A DNA stretch of 64,000 nt from contig NC_065919.1 in the NCBI RefSeq assembly GCF_024586455.1, positions 36,432,839-36,496,838 of the forward strand, in the 5' to 3' direction. Shown piece after piece: positions 12,760 to 25,700 of the stretch (within the stretch, counting starts at the first letter, position 1; each line of letters begins with the position of its first letter). Source of the stretch: Bactrocera neohumeralis. Lineage: Eukaryota > Arthropoda > Insecta > Diptera > Tephritidae. A program made the position numbers and the translations under genes. The notes beneath the pieces were generated by a model. The model saw only the letters and a program-made list of their open reading frames with translations, was not told where the DNA came from and ran no database searches.

Positions 12760-13730
12760 CAGGGCTAATCCTTTGGCTAATCTGACGATGGGATGTCTGG
12801 GTGTCAAAAATGGGTTGAATGGGATTAATTCTTCTCTTCGCTCCCATATACCAAATACAACGATTTCCGAACTTCCGGGTTACTTAATTCCGCACATATC
12901 GGCCAACATGAGAGTTGTCTTAATAAATGTGAGAGAGTGTGGTTTTCTTATAACGGTGGATATTTGTGCTTAGAACGAATAACACTGGGTAAAAGCTCGC
13001 CCTAAACCAAATATAACTAACAATACTTCCCTGGCTTTGATTTTTGCAAGTTGCAAGAATATAAAATGTTCATTTACATCCGAACTTAGCCCTACCTTAC
13101 TTGTTTTAATAATTTTCAAGGGCTTCTGGACTAGTCAATTAGGTTTAGCACTTCGAGTTTTAATTTAATTAAAAGAAAACAAGTACGGAAGGGCTAACCG
13201 AATATTTTATACTCTTGCAACTTGCAAAAATCAAAGCCAGGGAAATACTTTAAGGTACATATATAGTAAAGTTGGCGGGATGTTCGAAAATCCTGATATT
13301 AGTTATACAGGGGCTAGGCCAAGTTTTCGCTCAAATTTATCCATTTTAGGCATAAAGATACACTGTTATGAGTAAAATGCGATCTTTTATTTTTATTGGG
13401 ATAACTCACATATTTGCCGATATATCCAGCATAAAGTCACGTGGGAGTTGGAAAATCTTATCGGAATTTTAGGTCAAAAAAGTGGAAATAATTACTGAAA
13501 TTATTCCGTTATATTAATTACTTCTTGATTTGAGAATTGTGATTTTGTGGACGGACGGACAGACAGACAGTTAACCGGATTTAAACTTTTCTCGTCACCC
13601 TTATCATTTATATATAATATATGTAACCTCATATATGTATATCTCGATTAGTTTTATGTGATATGAACAACCGTTAGGTGAACAAAACTATAAACTCTGT
13701 AGCAACTGGTTGCAAGAGTATAGCATTTGA
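12760..13730. repeat. Two repeat copies in inverted arrangement
   Basis: A plus copy ends at about 13,100 (GAACTTAGCCCTACCTTACTTG) and a minus copy begins at about 13,178 (CAAGTACGGAAGGGCTAACC). The inner arms share CCCTGGCTTTGATTTTTGCA and its complement. The minus copy ends near 13,730 with the GTTGCAAGAGTATA hairpin end. Confidence 0.7.
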
Positions 13731-13739
13731 TGCTCCATT

Positions 13740-15350
13740 TAGATGAAAATCAGTGTAAATAAATTAAGAAATAAATTATTTTTATAATGATTAATAATTT
13801 TAACCACCACCCTGTAGCCAATTTTTCAATGAGGATAGAACTTTGAAAATAACTTATAAAATTTTCTCAAAAAACCATGTTTGATAAGCAATAATAGATG
13901 AATCAGGGTTAAGCATTGGAATAGTGAGTTTAGCACATATGCATTACAATTATGGGTTTGCTCAGTTCTCTTGGTTGTGCAATGTAAGCTTTCTCCACGC
14001 CCGTGAACGTATGAACATACTTATGTATGTACGTTTCATGTGTGTGTGTGTGTAATTACTTATGAGCGCGAGCGCTTCAAATACGTTTGAATTGCTGGCA
14101 AGTTTATATGCATCCTATTAAAGTACACACAAACACAGTTACAAAAGTTGAGACATACATATGTACATGCATACATGGATGCAAAGCGTGCGTGCGCTCC
14201 GCTATTGTTCCTGCGGATGATGCCGATCTTGGGCATTCTGCTTGCCACAGCGTCTGACTCGCATTGTGGTGGTTGAAGCTTCATGACAAAAGTGTTTTAC
14301 GGCGGTTGCGGTTTGTCTTTCATACGCTCTCCACCTCCAGGATCTGTGTGTGGGTGTGTATATTTCGTTATCATTAATACGATTTTTTGTTTTGCGGCAA
14401 CTGCGGTTGAGTGATGAACAACAGAAGCGAACCAACTAAGCTGGTGCAGCGCAGATGACACAGCCCCTAATGTGCACTGGGCGTTCGCCTGCAATTTAGA
14501 TAATAATTTTAATATTTTAATGAAGTGTTTATGATGCAATTTCAAAGTTAAGTGTTGCTGTCGTCGCAACGGAACGAGATGTTGTGCGTGTGTGTACGTA
14601 TGTATATCTACAGTCGTCGGATCTGATCATAATTTCATTTCAATTTGCTAAATGAGCTAAAGCTCTTATAAGAATGAATATATGTAGGTATAGGTATTCA
14701 TAATTTACAGATTTAAGTATACCCTGCAGTCAATTCAACCAGTTTTACCAAACGACTTTACAACTTGTCAGCGGATTGTCTTTTTCTCATATAACGGTAT
14801 TTTGTGTGTTGATGTCATACGGATAGTCAACTGTCAGATTTCAGTCAAATATACAACCAGACAAAACTCTGTATCTATGGTCTTGTGCAATTAAATCTTA
14901 AAGTCTAATTATAATAACTATTTTGTTCAGGTGTTCGGTGTTCGGCATACCAAGCTCACTTTTTATACAAGATTTCCAAAAAGTTCCATAAGTCGGTTCT
15001 CCATAATTCAGGAAACTGCTATTACCGTTTCTTACATAACAGTCCCTTCACTACAGGGTTTGACAAACATTTGTTGCTTTCATAACGGTATGGGAATAAG
15101 TTGCGCATTCTTTTCAACGAAATTAATTTAAAATTTCAATTTGCAACGTTTCGTCGTGATAACGGATTGCTTTAATGGTTGTCACTTTTCCAATTAAATG
15201 CTGTCATTGATTCTTTTGAATGGATAATGGGCGAAAATGCGCTGGATAATCAGAGTAATGGAGTTCATTATCATCTAAAGCACTTTTGTATGTATTTATA
15301 AATAAATACAAATATATTTAATTTCGTTGTTGGTAATGTGAATGAGAATA
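13740..15350. other. No gene seen
   Basis: A GC-richer patch at about 14,200-14,480 has overlapping open frames on the minus strand but none resembles a known domain. A (TG)n run lies near 14,040. Confidence 0.5.
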
Positions 15351-15354
15351 ATTT

Positions 15355-15447
15355 CACTTGTAAATAATTATGTTTCATAAAAAAATATTCATTGTGGCAT
15401 TTGTCGGCTACATTCAAGAGATTTATAAACATAATTATTTACAAGTG
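15355..15447. ncRNA. Perfect 21-bp inverted repeat (hairpin)
   Basis: The arms 15,355-15,375 and 15,427-15,447 are exact reverse complements, beginning CACTTGTAAATAATTATG. After a one-base bulge, five more pairs (ATAAA with TTTAT) extend the stem, leaving a loop of about 40 nt. The size is compatible with a microRNA-type precursor, but a MITE relic is equally possible. Not recognised as a known RNA. Confidence 0.4.
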
Positions 15448-15589
15448 CCATCAGTGAATAAACTTTGTCGCAACAATCTCAGCACTCAGCTCTTTTAAGT
15501 GGATTCTAATTTTTAATGAGTAATGATGCCGATGTGGAAAGCTTTTCTGTAGCTTCATTAAAAGTTTAGAAATTTTTTTTTATTAGTAA

Positions 15590-16415
15590 TAGGTGTAAAT
15601 TCGGCTGACTGTCTGTCCGCACGCTTGCGCAAGCTTTAACTTGAGCGAAAAATAAGATATCTTACTGGAACTATGAACCGCTGTTTTTTAGGCACCATTG
15701 AACATGCCCACAAAACTCCATTAATCGCCCACCTATTAAGTGCCATAACCAAGCCGCAATTTAGGATACAGTATTGTATCTGGTATACATATATATCTGG
15801 TACAACAAATCGCATTAATGAGGGACACCTCAGTATATATATCTCAAGGCATTCAAGCTATATCACCCGAACTTGCGCAAAACAAAACCGTTTGACACCG
15901 CTTACTACAGTGTAATTAGGTGAATTCGGAGAATAATCCCGCCCACTTTCCATAAAACGGTTTTGTTAAAAACTCCTCCCATTAAACGCAAATTCTGAGA
16001 TAACTTTTTCCTGATATCGATATGCTCGTATGACGAAAATGGGGTCAATACTTCCCCCATATACTTAACAGAAAAATTGTCGAACTTCCGGTGCACTTTA
16101 TGCCACATAAAAGTATATCGGCCAACTTGCTAGTTCTTATAATGAATTCGGGAGAGCTTATTTATATAAAAACAGTGTATTATATAAAATCAGGCCCTCT
16201 TATAACTGGTATTCACGATTTTTACCTAACTACATATATATTATGTACATATTTAAAAAATTGCTTGAAAAAAACTGAGCAATACCAAAAGTTAATACAC
16301 TCAGGAATTTTTTTTTCCCAACACCTTAAGGTATTTCTCCGGCTGTGATTCTTGCACAAGAATTCAAGAGTATAAAGTGTTCGATTACACCAGAACTTAG
16401 CCTTTCCTTGTTTCT
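15590..16415 (+). repeat. Family A repeat, diverged copy
   Basis: Contains CTGTCTGTCCGCACGCTTGC, GCAAGCTTTAACTTGAGCG and, at the far end, TTCGATTACACCAGAACTTA followed by GCCTTTCCTTGTTT, the family A 3' terminus. The open frame 15,673-15,915 is repeat-derived. Confidence 0.65.
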
Positions 16416-17439
16416 ATATAATATTGAATTAATTTGGGACTTTTATTTAACAATCCAACGCGCTTACTCAGAGTAGTTTATAGTAGTAGTAGCAGACGAT
16501 TTATGATACAGCTTGCTCCTGAATCTAAATGAAACTGTTCCAGAATTTTTCTAAACTTTATATATGAAATATATTGATTTCCGATTATTTCGTTGAATTT
16601 CTTCTTATATTCCCAATATACTTTAAGCTGCCATTAGTTTTGTAAGTTCAGGCCGTTATAAAATGAACTGTAATAGGGTATATTCTCAAGCAAAGTTAAT
16701 TTAATAATAAAATTTATTATAAAAAAATTAATAATGCACTTATTGGAGAAGTGATGTACAAAATTTTATTCGAAATGAGCCACGGCTTGATTCAACATTT
16801 TTAGAGACACTAATATTTGTGGGGTATTCGCCAGACCATGTTCTCCAACTAACTCTGACAAAATACTGTAGCGCAATGGATAGAAATCTGGCCATACGAT
16901 GGTCAATCATCTGCATCGATGAAACTGTCGCATAATCCTACAATGCTCTCCGTCGAAGAGACTATTATTCAACTGCTTCCCACGCCTTTTAAAACATCTC
17001 GCTGGCAACTTTTGCAAAGTTTTAAGTGATTACAGGAAACTTCCAACCTAATAATTACAGAATCTGCATAGTGGCGACGTTGAATTCTTGGAATAACATT
17101 TTTTCCGTTTTTGGAAGTTTGTGTGTGAATTCTATTGTTTCGCTAATTAAATACTTTTATGGCCGTTGAGGGTGTGCCAGTGAAGAAGCCGCTTCCATCT
17201 CTTGAGCGTAACTTGATTTTTTTTATAAAATTTGATTTTATTACTCAACTATGGAATCCGGCCACGCGTTGCTGTGGTATACATTTTAACCTATTATTCA
17301 TATAATAACTATTCTTTACAGTGAAAATATTATTTACGAATAAAGGCAAAAACATTTCTGTCGATATAAGAATCCATGTTTGTACTTGAGGTTTAATTTT
17401 GAATATGTTCACACAAATAAATTTCATTGGAAAAATAAT
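16416..17439. other. No gene seen
   Basis: The region 16,740-17,050 has a coding-like texture on the plus strand but is broken by stops and matches no family I recognise. Confidence 0.4.
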
Positions 17440-17690
17440 TAATTTAAGGCTGCTTTTTCAATGTCCGGTTACCAGCGTTTCTGTCCAGTTAATAGAGTTG
17501 TCCGCGTAATAGGGCATCCATTTAAAAGAGCTTTCACTGTATTCTTTATTCAAGAATTGTTTTAACTATCCTATCTTTAAATTGGTTCGAACTGGACACA
17601 GTGTGCTAAATTTTACTAAAATCGGTTCAGAAGTTTAGGAGTCCATCATGGACAAACAACGTGGCACGTACTTTTTATATATAAAGATTA
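17440..17690 (+). repeat. Dispersed repeat fragment (unclassified)
   Basis: GGCTGCTTTTTCAATGTCCG through GGACAAACAACGTGGCACGT looks like the 3' tail of a dispersed element often seen in fruit-fly genomes. Only one copy in this window, so the classification rests on recollection. Confidence 0.35.
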
Positions 17691-18120
17691 TAGTTGAGGG
17701 CGTCACAACGATTGAAGCTATCGAACAAATTTTCAAAACTATTTTTATAACCTTAAGCTTCCAAATAAGCCTTAGTTTCTGCGATTACTTGTTCATTGTT
17801 AATAATGCATCGAGAATTCTCTAGAGGTCTGAGAACAAGAAGTAGTCACTGGGGGCCAGATCTGGTGCATAAGGTGGACGGGGAAGCAATTCGAAGCACA
17901 ATTCATGAAATGTTAACATCGTATTCATTGATTTGTGAGATGGTGCGTTGTCTTGATGATACAGTACTTTTTTCTTCTTCAAGTAGGGCCGTTTCTTTCT
18001 TTAAATGCTTCGATAACGCAATGTGATAATCGCTGTTAATAGTTTTCCCCTTTTGTAGATAGTTGATGACTATTTTAGCATGTGCATCCCAAAATAGTAC
18101 TGATGCCACAACCTTGCCAG
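17690..18120 (-). pseudogene. Mariner transposase, C-terminal half fragment
   Basis: Minus-strand reading gives ASVLFWDAHAKIVINYLQKG and KTINSDYHIALSKHLKKE, then EEEKSTVSSRQRT. This matches the mariner core around the F-W-D-x-x-G...D-Y-L-x-K-G-x-T-I motif. The second catalytic Asp region (H-Q-D-N-A-P) is degraded by a frameshift. No TIRs identified. Confidence 0.75.
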
Positions 18121-18783
18121 CTTTGGGGTCGATTCATCAGTCCACTAGGCTGACTGCCAATATCTTTTGGTATCTTTACAGTCTCAGCTTTCTCAAACAA
18201 CTACATTTTACTGGATTCCGAAATATTATTTTGGGGACTTTTTTATGTTTTCGACGCTAACAGTCTCTTTAGGTCATTGCCTTCGTCCTCAGTGCCCATT
18301 TTGCATCGTCCAAACTCAGCAAACCAATTTTTTGATTAATAATTTCCCTGGCGCAGAGCCCAAAAAATTATTTTCGATGCAAACATTAACTGCAACAGTA
18401 TTTTTCTTCCCAAAATGCATGGCTTAATTAACACACCAAATTCCTGTTGATCCATTTTTTTTACAATAACTCAAGTTGCTTCACCAAAAATACTTACAGT
18501 GAAAGACTAAAAATCATGCAGATTTAATATAATTAATAACAATACTAAATACCATCTATACATCAGCCTACGAACTTTTCAGCCCACCTGTTATTTTATA
18601 AAGGTTTCCAACACCCAAAAATATTTCCCAGTAGTTGATCTTTGAAAATTGTGAGAGTACAAAGTGTTGGTAAGACCCGATTTTATCACTTCCTTATTTT
18701 ATCTTAAATTAGATATTTTTACCCCAATGTTGCAGATCACTTAAAGTCCATTCAAACCTATGCTTTTATTGTTTTAAGGGGTC

Positions 18784-19456
18784 GATAGGGTAATCTGGCC
18801 CGTTTTTTTGACATTTTTTTCATAGAAATTTTTATTCTACAATAGGACTTTTTCACATATCATGAGGTATATCGTGGAGTGTATAAATAATTTTTTTTTG
18901 GAATTTTTTGATGACATCTGTCGGAGAAATGGCTGTGTGAATGAAATGCGTTTTTTCACTGGCTGACACGATTTCTCATGCTTGGATCATCTGAAACACA
19001 AAAACCCAATTTATTCTTAAAAAGTATGTGAATGGATATCGTCCCTACTAAATAGAATCTTGAAAAAATTTTGATCAATAAAAAAGTAATTAACGTTTTT
19101 TTTTAATTTTTCCCCATGTTTTTTTACATAAATTTTGTCATAACATTCTCAATAACATATAAAAATTATAGGCGCGATAGCGGGGCGTTTTGAGTACATT
19201 AAAAAAACTAAGCAAATCGGTTGAGTAGTTCGACCGGAAACATGTCCGCCATTTTAAAAAAGTATGTTTTGAGAAAAACGCGTTTAAAGTTTGAGGTGTG
19301 CACTCCGAGCGCTCCGAACGTCGAGCGGTATTATTATTTTTGGGCCTTTTTCGAAACCTTCCAATGGTAAAGTGGGTTTCTACATTAATTCTAAGGGTAT
19401 AAGGGAAGAGAAAATGCAAAAAGATAAAACAATTTTTGAAAAAAGATTACCCTATC
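18784..19456. mobile_element. Candidate short TIR element (GATAGGGTAATCT ends)
   Basis: GATAGGGTAATCT at 18,784-18,796 is repeated as its exact complement at 19,444-19,456, enclosing 673 bp rich in T and A runs without coding content. This looks like a non-autonomous element. The target duplication is not clear. Confidence 0.45.
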
Positions 19457-20869
19457 TCATAAATTTCTGTTCGTTAGTTTGCACGGTGTCTTGAAATGTT
19501 TCAGTGTAAATATTATCTCACCTACCCGATCTAGCCAAGTGTCAAAGTAAGATAGAGGTTTATGTTCTCAACATCCAATAGAATTAGTGTTGTACATATA
19601 TTTATTTCTATGGGAAAGAAGAATTGAATAATGATAGTAAATTATGAAAGCAATTACTTGACACTAACTAAACTGAATGTAATTTGTACTGTTTTATTTC
19701 TCATTTATTGTGTATTACTTAGGATGTAAACTCTGATGACTATACAAATTACGATTTGCAGAGCTGCTTTCAGAAAATCCATCGATAACTCCGTTACTGT
19801 CCAGCTCTTAAATCTACTACTGATATTGCTAGTGTATCTACAAACACGAATACACCATATACATATGTACACATTGGGTTCTTGAGGATATAAATGTGGT
19901 ACTTAAGTAGACACGAGTACATACATATTTGCATTATGACCTCAATAAAATCGAAATTATTGAGTGCATATTCAACCGTTAGCTCCCGCCGCCTGGCCTT
20001 TGGTAATTCAATCAGTTCTTCAGTGAACTCAAACGTTTACACAATTGCATTGTTGACAGTCTCTAGCCATAGGCTGATTGAAATGCCGATGCCTATAGCA
20101 TAAGCAAACATTGCATATCTGTATCCCCTGTTATCAGCACTTGAATTTAGATTGCGGGTGTATGCAACCCGTCAACCACTACAGCTGACCTCGTTAATGG
20201 TATATACATACATATGTACGTATGTACAAGAGAGTATATTATCAAATGTAGCCGGTGTATGAGTGGTTTCGCTTATGTTTGTGTTTGCTTATGAATTGAG
20301 TAAGCATTGCCGAATAAGCGCAATTGTACCCGAAGTCCTTTCATCTCACAAGCCGCTCGTCAGCGCGACAAGTAAAAGTCAACATAAATTCCAAAGAACA
20401 CACCGACACACTGACGCACCGACATACCGCCAACGTCATCATCATTGTAATCGGTGCAGTCATTATCATCTTCATTGCTATCATTATTTACCTATCATCC
20501 GCTAGGTCAGCGTAACTTTGCGGACATTTATCACTCGCTCGAAATCGCGTCATTCGTATCATGCGAAATACATACTTGCGCTTGCCGAACAATTTCAGAG
20601 TTAGAGTTTGCTGATTCTGCTAAATTTTGTTAAGAAAGTGGGCCACCTTTTCACCCACTTACATGGAACATAGTAAGAATCGTTTAAGGCTGCAAAGGGC
20701 GGAGTAACTTCTTTTGATCTACTTTATAGTCCATGAATAAAACTAATCAGGTAAATCGTTTATATTTTGTCCCTGCCCTGATCTCCAACCCTTTAGTTCG
20801 ACGGACGACAAAACTAAGCAAAAAGCAACAACTTTTCACAAAGCCACACAATATTAGCCAAATTTAATA
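19457..20869. other. No gene seen
   Basis: Short plus-strand open frames (19,894-20,103; 20,263-20,505) carry no recognisable domain. The second is dominated by ACACCGACA/CATCATCATT simple sequence. Confidence 0.5.
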
Positions 20870-21115
20870 ACCCACTGGATGTTTTATACTTTCGCAACAT
20901 GTTGCTACATTATACAAAAGTTTTGTTCACTTAACGGTTGTTTGTATCACCTAAAACTAATCCAGATAGATATAAGGTTATATATATATGTACATGAAGT
21001 TAAACCAAGTAAACATGCTACGAAGAAGTCCTTGGCACTGAAAATGGGCCACTCTCATATAACGCTTATGTTGAAAAAGTTTATTGATCTTAATGAAAAA
21101 TAATTTGTAATACAA
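20870..21115 (+). repeat. Family A repeat, 5' fragment
   Basis: TTTTATACTTTCGCAACATG followed by GTTTTGTTCACTTAACGGTT and GTTTGTATCACCTAAAACTA is the hairpin end of family A. The rest of the repeat is deleted. Confidence 0.7.
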
Positions 21116-21695
21116 TAAAGCGATTTTCGATCATTAGTATTTCTGTTTGTTCTTTAATCCCGAAATATAAAATGCAACCCTCGTATTATATGTACACACA
21201 AGTATATTAGTTTTTGCGGTTGGTATAAAACTTGTGACTGAGGCTTCGGCCATCCCATTCCATTTCTAGAGGGACAATCAATTTAAGCTTTGGTAAATTA
21301 TTTTCTGACCTTTAAATTTTGTACTAAGGGAATCATCTGGTGAACAACAGTTCCACAACAAGCACGCAAACCTAAATTTGTTTTTATTGCCTTGTTTGGT
21401 TGGTAGAAATTACGTGATATTTGTCGTCTTTTCTTTAAGCATGGTTCACTTGAAATATTTTGCACCATTTGATATATATCACTTTTCCTAATACTTATTA
21501 TTGTTTCATTAAAAATTATCTGATTATTATAATTTTAAATATTTATTACGACTAACAATGTGACACTTGGACTAACTAAATATTACAAAAAATATTCCAA
21601 ATTTAAAATTGTTAAAAGTAGAAGAGAAAACAATTTGTTGATTTATCATAAGAAAGTATAATATAACCCAATAAAATGTATGTGTAAAAATTTTT

Positions 21696-22762
21696 TATAC
21701 TCTCGCAACAATGTTGCTAACGAGAGTATTATAGTTTTGTTCACATAACGGTTGTTTGTAAGTCCTAAAACTAAAAGAGTCAGATATAGGGTTATATATA
21801 CGAAAGTGATCAGGGTGACGAGTAGAGTTTAAATCCGGATGTCTGTCTGCCCGTCCGTCTGTCCGTCCGCCCGTGCAAGCTGTAACTTGAGTAAAAATTG
21901 AGATATCATGATGAAACTTGGTACACGTATTCCTTGGCTCCATAAGAAGGTTAAGTTCGAAGATGGGCCAAATCGACCCACTGCCACGCCCACAAAATGG
22001 CGGAAACCGAAAACCTATAAAGTGTCATAACTAAGCCATAAATAAAGATATTAAAGTGAAATTTGGCACAAAGGATCGCATTAGGAAGGGGCATATTTGG
22101 ACCCAATTGTTTTGGAAAAGTGGGCGTGGCCCCGCCCCCTACTAAGTTTTTTGTACATATCTCGGAAACTACTATAGCTATGTCAACCAAACTCTACAGA
22201 GCCGTTTTTTAAGGCATTTCCATATACAGTTCAAAAATGGAAGAAATCGGATAATAACCACGCCCACCTCCCATACAAAGGTTATGTTGAAATTCACTAA
22301 AAGTGCGTTAACCGACTCATAAAAAACGTCAGAAACACTAAATTTTACGGAAGAAGTGGCAGAAGGAAGCTGCATCCAGGCTTTTTTTAAAAATTGAAAA
22401 TGGGCGTGGCGCCGCCCACTTATGGACCAAGAACCATATCTCAGGAACTACTAGACCGATTTCAATGAAATTCGGTATATAATGTTTTCTTAACACCCTG
22501 ATGACATGTACGAAATATGGGTGAAATCGGTTCACAACCACGCCTTCTTCCAATATAACGCTATTTTGAATTCCATCTGATGCCTTCTCTGTATAATACG
22601 AGTATAAACATTAGGAACCAATGATGATAGCGGAATAAAACTTTACAAAAATACGGTATTTGAAAAATATTTAAATGACGAATAATGAAATCTCGATTAT
22701 CACTTTACCATGCGAGAGTATAAAATGTTCGGTGACACCCGAACTTAGCCCTTCCTTACTTG
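21696..22762 (+). repeat. Family A repeat, full-length copy (plus)
   Basis: About 1.07 kb, non-coding. It begins TATACTCTCGCAAC..., where TACTCTCG and CGAGAGTA form a terminal hairpin, and ends in a second hairpin (GTTCGG/CCGAAC) followed by CTTAGCCCTTCCTTACTTG. It contains the CCGTCCGTCT tract and several GGGCGTGG/CCACGCCC motifs. A close copy in opposite orientation is at 50,604-51,618. Apparent open frames (such as 21,951-22,190, minus) recur in both copies because the DNA does. The transposition mechanism is unknown to me. Confidence 0.85.
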
Positions 22763-25700
22763 TTTATTGCTGAATTCTTTGCTTTAGGAAAAACGAACTA
22801 CGGAGTTACTTATTTGAAGCTCTTTTTGTCATTCTTTTTTCCATCTCTAATGATTTAACTTCAAAAGTCATCAGCAAACCTTTCAATCATACACCAGCTT
22901 CACTTTGCATCTAGGCAAATGGAGCAGTTCACTCGATTTCCATCGATCCAACTGTTTATACAAGCAGAAAGCAGGGGTGTTGTTAGTAACCCACTCCTCC
23001 TCACCGAAGCCATTAACGTGCTGTTACCGAATGATTTAAAAGCACAGCGTACATTTGTTTCCGCAGCGTAGCAAATCGCCGCAACTCCTATTCGCTTGTG
23101 ACCAATTTGTTCGATTTCTGCTAGAGTTGGAGGGAATTTTGCGTACATAATTCACACATCTACTAGTAGGTACGTGTGTTCCCTTGCAGCATTAAGCCTG
23201 AAATATGTGCTCAATTCAATTTTCTCTCTTACCTGTAGCTCCTTAAAAACTACTGCTCATTGATTCTACTGCCGGTGTGCATCGACAGGTTGGCCGCAGA
23301 TATGTAAAATTTTTGGGCCAAAATCCAAAATCGATAGTTTCAACTGTAATGATGATAACCGCGTTGTCAAGAGCGGGAAAAACAATATGACATCAAGTGA
23401 AATCACAACCGATGAAAATAGTTTCAAAAGCAGGGTACCGTAAGAAAGTTATGGGTTGTGCTAAACGTTCAAGACCTCGGCTTCACTCATTATTAACTCT
23501 TAAAAGATAGTATTCCTCTTACCTGTGTACCAAATTTTATTTTGAGATCTAATACATCGAAAGATCATAGTTAGGCACTAGAACCACGGCATTTGACTAA
23601 GCATGAAAAGCATTTGTGAAAGAAACTGGAAGGAAAGGCGAAAACAGCAACCACAGACGAATCAATTAAGTTTACATCCAAAGTCGTTTCAAATATCGGT
23701 GAGCGCTCTAAAGTAAAAGTAAAAGTTTTGCATATAGGGAGCAACGCCATAAATCGAACTATTGTACAGTTACAAGAAAAGAGGCGCATGAAAAGCATGC
23801 AAAGACTTGAATTTGCTATAATTGCTAAGGTCTGCCTAAAATGGCATTATACTACATCAATACAACAACAAATTTTGCACAAATGAGCGAATGAACAAAG
23901 CATGTGAACGTGCATAATTGCAGGCTATGCTGCCTGACATTATATTCATATACTATACATACTTACTGTACATATTTACGATGTACAAATGCGCAGTTGC
24001 CTTCTTACATGTGATCTCGTGCGTATTCGCCTGAATGTATGCTTCATTATTATCGCTTCGAATGCATTGACCACAAACGCCTCTGGTCATTTCACATGGT
24101 CTACGCTACGTTCAAAATGGGTCGAATGCACTATTTACTCACTTCCTGCTGTCTGCCTCAGCTGCCCATGTTGTTCACGTGACACTGGCCTGTTGGTTTT
24201 GTGTTCGATCGCCTAAAATGCGGCAAATGCTTGCGTCCCAGGAAAATGAATGCAAATGTGCTCTGATGCATGCGGATGCAACGCCCCTGATGCACACACT
24301 CACATGATATGTTAATGTACACCCGTGTGCTGTTGGCATCCCCATTTGCCGGGGCTTAGGCGCAGTGCTGCATTACGCAAATCTGCCAAATGGAAATGCA
24401 GAAATAAGAAACATATTTCAAAACTACAATTCCCTTCGACATTTTGCTGAAAATCATAAAACGGCAAATGTGTACTTATATTTACTCGTACATATTTATA
24501 GCGAGTCATGCCAAGCGAGAAGAGAGCGTTGCTAATCTATGGAAATTTCGGCATTAAAGCACATAGTGCAGGCTACTTTTCTCTGTAAATATATGTATGT
24601 TTGTCACTGTTGTTTGCATTTGCAATATCTAAAATGTCGAATTCGCTACATTTGAAAATACAAGTATGTATTATACACCCTGATGTACTCAGATATATTC
24701 AACTCAAAGTACAATCACGGAGCAATGGTCTTCTATAATTAATTTCGAAATAATGGTCAGAGAGATAATTGAGCGAATTCTAAGAACACAAAGAAGAATA
24801 TGTTTATATAATGGATACACCATCCATAGAAGAGCATGAAAGGCAATTTCGAATTGCTTATAACTGAATACAGGGGTACGGAATAGGAATACAATTTTTT
24901 ATAATTTAGGGGATATACTACACTTATCGACCATTTGTTGAAAATAATAATGCTGCCCTAGATATGAGTTTGGTTGATATACATATATAGGTTATAAATC
25001 TCACGGAGAAAACGGAAGCATTATTTATTCCATTCCAGTCCACTGAACTTCAATTAATCATAAGGTGTTGCATCCTTTTCCAAGTTGTCAGCTATATCGT
25101 GATAGGTATACATATGTGGTGGTGAAGATAATTAGGAAGGCGAGTTCACCGCTGGAGAACAGTCCACCGCCTTAGAATTATTAACGAAGTAAGAAAACTG
25201 TTTTACTGTCTTTACTTTAGTTTGATAGCAAGTTTCCTGTTCTTTTAAAAAAATTTTTAATCACGTCAAGTATATTTTGGACTTGGCGACATCACTGCGC
25301 ATGCATTATTATATTTTGCTCTGGTTCTAGCATCACAACCCTTGTAGCCAATTAGTATTCAGAGAAAGGACTTACAATTTGTTCCTTTATGTTCTTGTAG
25401 AACCGATTCGTTTACCTCGATTTAACGATCCAATGGTTACGGTTTCATGGCGTTAATAACCTTGAATTTGTAGCGATAGACGATTTTTCAATATGCGAAG
25501 GCCATTCCCAAACATTGGAGATCTAAGCAACACAATTGACAATTTTCTTTAGTAGTCCAAGTGAAATTATTCGTGGATTCACTATAAATCACCCTAACAC
25601 AACCTACCCTAACGTATGATTGTTTACGGCAGTAGACTTTTAGTGAGAAGTGAATACAGATATCACATATTTAGCTAGCTTGCCTTACTTTACATTCTTA

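Noticed and set aside
14060..14569. Three overlapping minus-strand frames in a GC-richer patch
   Set aside because: None shows a domain. The peptides are dominated by His/Gln/Arg from simple sequence, with no phased splice sites matching Dscam.
21951..22190. A minus-strand frame that recurs as a nearly identical peptide at 51,143-51,355
   Set aside because: The repetition comes from two copies of the family A repeat. Other copies break the frame, so it is not a conserved protein.
22900..23148. 82-codon minus-strand frame considered as the missing Dscam terminal exon
   Set aside because: No similarity to Dscam tails that I can recognise and no convincing acceptor in the needed phase.
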